From assembly GCA_903915535.1 (NCBI GenBank), contig CAIWTJ010000096.1, forward strand, positions 1-64,000: a DNA stretch of 64,000 bases. Direction: 5' to 3'. Below are positions 58,621 through 64,000 of the stretch, piece after piece (position 1 is the first letter of the stretch; each line of letters opens with the position of its first letter). The notes beneath the pieces are model-generated. The model ran no database searches. It was not told the origin of the DNA and saw nothing but the letters and a program-made list of their open reading frames with translations. The position numbers and the translations under genes are program-made. Origin of the DNA: Enhydrobacter aerosaccus. GTDB lineage: Bacteria; Pseudomonadota; Alphaproteobacteria; Reyranellales; Reyranellaceae.

Positions 58621-59939
58621 ATGGACGAGTCTCTCGAGAAATCCGCCATGCGTAAAATCTACTTCAGGCTGCTGCCGTTTCTGCTGCTGGCCTACATCCT
58701 GGCGTACATCGACCGCATCAACGTGAGCTTCGCCGCGCTCACCATGCAGGGCGACCTGAAGATGACGGCCGGCGGGCCGGCGCCTTCGGCTTCGCGACCG
58801 GCACCTTCTACTGGGGCTACTTCCTCTTCGAGGTGCCGAGCAACGTCATCCTCGAGAAAGTGGGCGCGCGCATCTGGATCGCCCGCATCATGATCACCTG
58901 GGGCATCCTCGCGACCTGCACCGCGCTGGTCACCGGCGAGACCAGCTACGGCATCGTGCGCTTCCTGCTGGGCGTGGCCGAAGCGGGCTTCTTCCCGGGC
59001 ATCATCTTCTATTTCACCAAATGGTTCCCGAGCTATCACCACGCGCGCATCGTCTCGGGCTTCCTGATCGGCCTGCCGATCGCCGTGGCGATCGGCGCGC
59101 CGGTGTCGACCGGGCTGATGAGCCTGCACGGGCTGTTCGGGCTGGCCGGCTGGAAGATCATGTACATCGCCGAGGGCGTGCCCACGATCATCCTGGGCCT
59201 CATCACCTTCTTCGTGCTCACCGACACGCCGGAGAAGGCCACGTTCCTCACCGACGCGGAAAAGAAGTGGCTGTCGACGCGGCTCGAGGCCGAACGCGCG
59301 GCGAAGGACGCGGTGCGCAAGCACTCGATGTGGCAGACGATGATCAATCCCAAGGTGCTGCTGCTGTCGCTCAACTATCTCGGCATCGTGACGGCCAGCC
59401 TCGGCATGCTGATCTTCACGCCGCAGATCATCAAGGCGATCGGCCATACCGACAACATGACGGTGGGCTGGCTCACCATGGTGCCCTACATGGCCGGCGC
59501 CGTGGCGCTGCTCACCTGGGGCCACATCTCCGACCGGCTGAACGAACGGCGCTGGAGCCTGCTGATCGCCTGCGTGTTCTCGACCGGCGGGCTGATCCTG
59601 GCCGGCTGCACGCTGGGCAGCTACTGGGCGCTGGTCGGCATGTCGATCGCGGCGATGGGCTTCTACGGATCGAAGGGTCCGTTCTTCGCCATGCCGCCCA
59701 TGTTCCTGAGCGGTCCGGCGCTGGCGGCCGGCATCGCCTGGATCAACTCGCTGGGCAACCTCGGCGGCTTCTTCGGGCCCTGGTACGTGGGCGTGATGAA
59801 GGACGCCACCGGCAGCTTCGCCGGCGGCCTGTTCGGCCTTGCCCTGCTCAGCCTCGTGGCGGCGGTGGTGTGCGCGCTCTTCCTGCACATCCCCGACCCG
59901 CGGCCGGTGGCCGGCGCGCGGCTCGCGGCGGCGGAGTAG
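58621..59939 (+). pseudogene. MFS transporter (ACS-like), frameshifted near the N-terminus
   Basis: N-terminal LLPFLLLAYILAYIDRINVSFAALTMQGDLKMT in one frame; GAFGFATGTFYWGYFLFEVPSNVILEKVGARIW... in another; shift at the tandem (GGCCGGCG)2, 58767-58782. Confidence 0.85.
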
Positions 59940-59950
59940 CAGCCAAACGA

Positions 59951-59981
59951 AAGCGGCGGAGCCAGGGGGACTCCGCCGCTT
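59951..59981. terminator. Hairpin between convergent MFS and fasciclin genes
   Basis: Perfect 11-bp arms aagcggcggag / ctccgccgctt. Confidence 0.55.
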
Positions 59982-59999
59982 CCCCGTGTCGGCGGCCGA

Positions 60000-60572
60000 C
60001 TACTTCTTCGGCAGCATCACGGTGTCGATGACGTGGATCACGCCGTTCGACTGCTTGACGTCGGCGATCGTCACGAACGCGGTCGAGCCGTTCTCGTCGG
60101 TGAGCGTGATCTCCTTGCCGGACATCTTGGCCTGCAGGATGCAGCCGCCGACCGTCTTCACGGCGTGCGTGCCCTTGTCGTCAGCGATCATCTTGCCGAT
60201 GGCGTCGGACATCGCGTTGGCCGCGACCACGTGGCAGGTCAGGATCTTGGCCAGCGTGGCCTTGTTCTCGGGCTTCAGCAGCGTCTCGACCGTGCCGGCC
60301 GGCAGCTTGGCGAAGGCGGCGTTGGTCGGTGCGAACACGGTGAACGGACCCGGGCCCGACAGCGTATCGACGAGGCCGGCAGCCTTCACGGCGGCAACGA
60401 GCGTCGTGTGATCCTTCGAATTGACGGCGTTCTCGATGATGTTCTTGTTGGGATACATCGCGGCCCCGCCGACCATCGGCTCGCCGGCGGCGAAGGCCGG
60501 CACGAAGGTGGCGGCGGCGGAGAGGAACGAAACGGCCGCGACGGCGGCGAGCACGACATGACGCTTGGACAT
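60000..60572 (-). CDS. Secreted fasciclin-domain protein
   Basis: GPGPFTVFAPTNAAFAKLPAGTVETLLKPENKATLAKILTCHVV...NGVIHVIDTVMLP. Confidence 0.94.
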   Translation of the reverse strand: MSKRHVVLAAVAAVSFLSAAATFVPAFAAGEPMVGGAAMYPNKNIIENAVNSKDHTTLVAAVKAAGLVDTLSGPGPFTVFAPTNAAFAKLPAGTVETLLKPENKATLAKILTCHVVAANAMSDAIGKMIADDKGTHAVKTVGGCILQAKMSGKEITLTDENGSTAFVTIADVKQSNGVIHVIDTVMLPKK

Positions 60573-60651
60573 TGATGAGACCTCTCTGTTGCAGGTGCAG
60601 AGGTCTACGGGCGCCCCGTCGCGCCGGTTCAGCAATCGCGCGATTTCTATT

Positions 60652-61623
60652 TTACGGCGACGCCTGATCCGCCTTTGCCTGCGCCGCGTAGGCGTCGACG
60701 ATCTGAGATCCCGTCGCCGGCCACACGTTCCCGTGAGCGAGCAGATGATCGAGCAGCTCGCCCAACGCGCGGATGCGGTGCGGCTGGCCCATCAGCCACG
60801 GCGTGATGGTGAGCGTCAGGATGCGGCCGCTGCCGGTCGACGCGGCCTCGGCCGAGAGCGTCGCGAAGGCGCGCTTCACCGAATCGGTGAAGTCTTCCGT
60901 GGCCATGTGCTGGCCGAACAGCAGGCGCTGGTCGGACATGTCCCAGTCGAGCGGCATGGCGGTCAGCTTGCCCGCGGACGTCGTCACCTCGTACGGCATG
61001 TCGTCGTTGATCCAGTCGGTGACGTAGTCGAGCCCGGCCTCGGCCACGAGATCGAGCGTGCGCATCGATTGCGAATGCGCCGGCGAATGCCAGCCGCGCA
61101 CTGACTTGCCGAACACGCCGCGCAGCGTCGTGACGGCTTCCTTCACCAGCGCACGTTCGTCGGCTTCGGACAGGCCGCCGTGATGGATCTTGCCCATGTC
61201 GACGCCGGCCGCCGCCACCTCCCACTTGGAGGCCGCGATCTCCTTCATCAGCGCGGGGTACCGCGTGGCCAGCACGGAGTTCATCAGAGCGGTCGCCCGA
61301 AGGCCGCGCGCGTCGAGCGCCTTCATCAGGCGGTAGATGCCGATGCGGTTGCCGTAGTCGCGCTGCGTGTAGTCCCAGTAGCTGGGATAGGGCCGTTCCA
61401 TGCCGCCCGGCGCGCGGAACGGCTTCTCCGGCATGTCCATCGGGAAGTGGCCCATGTGGACGGCGACCCAGAGCGCCACGCCCTTCTTGCCCGGCCACGC
61501 GACCGGCGCCATGCGCGGCAGGATGCGGAACGGGAAGCGGTCGTGGTCGAGGCCCTTGCGGCGCCACGGATACTCGAAGTAGCTCGCGGGCAGTCCCTTC
61601 TTGTCGCTCACCTCGTTACTCAT
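60652..61623 (-). CDS. Polysaccharide deacetylase family protein (copy 1)
   Basis: WDYTQRDYGNRIGIYRLMKALDARGLRATALMNS...GWHSPAHSQS. Confidence 0.88.
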   Translation of the reverse strand: MSNEVSDKKGLPASYFEYPWRRKGLDHDRFPFRILPRMAPVAWPGKKGVALWVAVHMGHFPMDMPEKPFRAPGGMERPYPSYWDYTQRDYGNRIGIYRLMKALDARGLRATALMNSVLATRYPALMKEIAASKWEVAAAGVDMGKIHHGGLSEADERALVKEAVTTLRGVFGKSVRGWHSPAHSQSMRTLDLVAEAGLDYVTDWINDDMPYEVTTSAGKLTAMPLDWDMSDQRLLFGQHMATEDFTDSVKRAFATLSAEAASTGSGRILTLTITPWLMGQPHRIRALGELLDHLLAHGNVWPATGSQIVDAYAAQAKADQASP

Positions 61624-62540
61624 CGCCGACCTCCCGGCGTGCCGGCCGCCAACCAACTCGAGAACGCGTCGTAGTAATGCTCGGTGTACCAGGCGGCGAT
61701 CTCGCGGCCAGTGGCCAGCCACACCTTGTCGTGCTTCACGATATGCGCCAGCGCCTCGTCGAGCGCGGAAATGCGCTGCGGCGCGCCGGTGAGGAAGGGA
61801 TGGAGCGGCAGGCACATCACCGTGCCGCTCTCGGCGCCTTCCTCGTAGAGCTGGTCGAACTGCGCCTTCACCATCGCGGTGTAGCGTGCGGGCGGCGTGT
61901 TGCGCAGCTGGAACAGCGGCACGTCATTCACCTCCAGCGAGTACGGCACGGAGATCAGCTTGCCCTTGCGCACCTTCATCGGCATCGGCTGGTCGTCGTG
62001 CACGAAGTCGAGCGTGTACTTGATGCCCTCCTCCGCCAGCACATGCTGCGTCGTCTCGTCGTTGGTGATGGCGGGCGTCAGCCAGCCGTCGAGCGACTGG
62101 CCGCTGTACTTCTTGATGGTGTCGCGGCTGTCCTTGATGAGCAGGCGCTGCTGGTCCTCGCTGAGATCGTAGAAATAGCGCGTGTTGTAGGTGCCGTGGC
62201 TGAACAGCTCCCAGTCGAGCTCGCAGCAGCGCTCGATGATCTCCGGGAAGTGATCGCAGAGCGCCACGTTCAGCGACACCGAGCCGCGCACGCCGTACTT
62301 CGCCATCGTGTCGGCCATGCGCCAGAAGCCCGCGCGGTTGCCGTAGTCGCGATGGGTGTAGTTGAGGATGTCCGGCACCGGGCGCGGCCACGGCACCTTG
62401 CGCGGATTGTTGGGCGGCTCGAGCTCGTAATGCTCGATGTTGGGCGCCAGCCAGACCGCGATCTTAGCCCCGTTCGGCCACACGATCTTCGGCCGGCCCG
62501 TGTAGGGCGCGTAGTCGTAATGTCCCGGTTCCGAAAGCAT
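61620..62540 (-). CDS. Polysaccharide deacetylase family protein (copy 2)
   Basis: LNYTHRDYGNRAGFWRMADTMAKYGVRGSVSLNVALCDHFPEI...GWLTPAITND. Confidence 0.9.
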   Translation of the reverse strand: MLSEPGHYDYAPYTGRPKIVWPNGAKIAVWLAPNIEHYELEPPNNPRKVPWPRPVPDILNYTHRDYGNRAGFWRMADTMAKYGVRGSVSLNVALCDHFPEIIERCCELDWELFSHGTYNTRYFYDLSEDQQRLLIKDSRDTIKKYSGQSLDGWLTPAITNDETTQHVLAEEGIKYTLDFVHDDQPMPMKVRKGKLISVPYSLEVNDVPLFQLRNTPPARYTAMVKAQFDQLYEEGAESGTVMCLPLHPFLTGAPQRISALDEALAHIVKHDKVWLATGREIAAWYTEHYYDAFSSWLAAGTPGGRR

Positions 62541-62568
62541 GGCCAACTCCTTCACTCTTACTCTACCT

Positions 62569-63093
62569 CTACGGCGCCGCGAGCCGGGCGGTGATCTTCT
62601 CGAGACCGGCGCGCGCACACCCCTCGTCGCCCGCGCCGCCGGCGCCGCCCACCGGCACGCCGGCCACGCCGATCCCGCCCACGACCTTCTCGCCCACCTT
62701 GATCGGGAGTCCGCCGCCCAGCGAGGTCATGCGGTCGAAGGCCATCAGCGCGTTGGCGCCCGGGCTGCGCTGGATCACCTCGCTCATCTGCGTCGTCGGG
62801 ATGCGCAGCATGGCGGCCGTATAGGCTTTGCGAAGCGCGCCTTCGAGCAGGTGCGGATTGGCGCCGTCGGCGCGCAGCGTGACGCGCACGTTGCCGCCGC
62901 GGTCGGCGATCGTCACCGCGATCCTGTAGCCGCCGGCGAGACAACTCGCGATCGCGGCCTGGGCGCCCTCGAGCGCGACGGCGATCGGGATCTGGTGCTC
63001 GACGACCAGCGGCTGGGCCCAGGCCCCCGCCGCCGCGCCACCCGCCCCCATCGCCATCGCGACGAGACCGGCCGACAATTTCCTGATCCCCAT
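62569..63093 (-). CDS. GlcG/HbpS-type heme-binding domain protein, secreted
   Basis: GYRIAVTIADRGGNVRVTLRADGANPHLLEGALRKAYTAAMLRIPT...GGLPIKVGEKVVGGIGVAGVPVG. Confidence 0.88.
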   Translation of the reverse strand: MGIRKLSAGLVAMAMGAGGAAAGAWAQPLVVEHQIPIAVALEGAQAAIASCLAGGYRIAVTIADRGGNVRVTLRADGANPHLLEGALRKAYTAAMLRIPTTQMSEVIQRSPGANALMAFDRMTSLGGGLPIKVGEKVVGGIGVAGVPVGGAGGAGDEGCARAGLEKITARLAAP

Positions 63094-63254
63094 GTACGCC
63101 CTCCGCCGCGGAGGATAGGCCGTGCGGCGGTCGAGGAAAAGCGGCGCAGCCAACGCAAGGCCCGCGCGTTGTTTCGGTCGTATCGGAAGGCGCGGCTCCC
63201 CTCTTCCAGCCCGTTCGCTGATCCACTTTCCCCCTCCGGACGTAGGCGGCACAC

Positions 63255-64000
63255 ATGAAGGCTCACGAGACGGACGCCCCGGGACTGTGGCCCGGCCTGA
63301 TCGGCCGCCTGCCCAAGGCCGTGTTCGTGACGCCGATGGTCGTGCACTGGCTGCTGCTGGCGCTACGCTATCGCAGTCTCACCCTGCCCTCGGCCGCCAA
63401 TCCCGCGATCGAACTGGGCGGGCTGGTGGGCGAATCGAAGATCGCCTATTTCGGGCAGGTCCGGCCGCCGCAGCAGGCGTGGCTGGCGCGCGCCGGCGCG
63501 GTCGCCGCCGGTCCCGACGCCCCCGCCCGCGCCCGCCGCGTGATGGCCGACCTCGCCCTCGAATTTCCCGTGGTCGCCAAGCCCGACATCGGCTGGTGCG
63601 GCTTCGGCGTGCGCCGCCTCGACGACGCGGCGGCCCTCGACGCCTATATCGCGGCCTATCCCGCCGGCGAGACGCTGCTGCTCCAGGAGTACATCGACCT
63701 GCCGGGCGAGGCCGGCCTCTTCTATATGCGCTGGCCGCACGAGACGGAGGGCCGGCTGCTGTCGCTCACCGTGCGCGCCGCCGTGCCGGGCGCCACCGTG
63801 TGGTCGCACCGCATGGGCGGGCGCTATCGCGAGAACCGCGCCGCGCTCACGCCCGCACTCTCCGAGGCGGTCGACGCGATCGCCCGCGGCATGCCGGATT
63901 TCCATGTCGGCCGCTTCGACGTGCGCTACGCCTCGCTCGAGGCGCTGGGCCGCGGCGAGTTCAAGGTGCTGGAGATCAACGGCGCGGGCTCGGAGGCGAT
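63255..64000 (+). CDS. ATP-grasp-like protein, truncated by window end
   Basis: MKAHETDAPGLWPGLIGRLPKAVFVTPMVVHWLLLALRYRS...FPVVAKPDIGWCGFGVRR...LQEYIDLPGEAGLFYMRWP...FKVLEINGAGSEA. Confidence 0.65.
   Translation, partial: MKAHETDAPGLWPGLIGRLPKAVFVTPMVVHWLLLALRYRSLTLPSAANPAIELGGLVGESKIAYFGQVRPPQQAWLARAGAVAAGPDAPARARRVMADLALEFPVVAKPDIGWCGFGVRRLDDAAALDAYIAAYPAGETLLLQEYIDLPGEAGLFYMRWPHETEGRLLSLTVRAAVPGATVWSHRMGGRYRENRAALTPALSEAVDAIARGMPDFHVGRFDVRYASLEALGRGEFKVLEINGAGSEA

Overview
This 64 kb, GC-rich window looks like an alphaproteobacterial chromosome. A Reyranella-like or other Rhizobiales/Rhodospirillales-type host is an inference from gene content only. Most of it is ordinary metabolic and transport gene content: polyamine-type and peptide ABC transporters, MFS transporters, SDRs, a Bug-type TTT binding protein, thioesterases, two polysaccharide deacetylases, bfd/bfr/sodB and nadK. 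The most interesting locus is 24827-27921. It has three paralogous secreted Cys-rich precursor peptides with identical Cys spacing (C-x5-C-x5-C-x6-C-x5-C-x13-C), followed by an MNIO/DUF692 enzyme and a DUF2063 partner, which together form a bufferin-type RiPP metallophore cluster. Terminator-like hairpins follow the second and third precursors, and a tRNA-Leu(UAA) lies 19 bp downstream. A second metal locus at 43573-50863 has a TonB receptor, a NiCoT transporter and nikR, with a GTATGC-N16-GCATAC palindrome that matches the NikR operator layout. It is followed by a DUF2946-like/YcnI/TonB receptor/PCuAC copper-type group. Two genes are frameshifted exactly at short tandem repeats: the nickel-locus TonB receptor at (AGCGC)3 and an MFS transporter at (GGCCGGCG)2. 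Other items are a URC-type uracil catabolism group, REP-like inverted repeats, twin GTTAC-TTTTN-GTAAC motifs in a convergent intergenic region, and candidate iron-responsive motifs at bfd/bfr. All calls come from reading the sequence and the supplied ORF translations; no database search was run.
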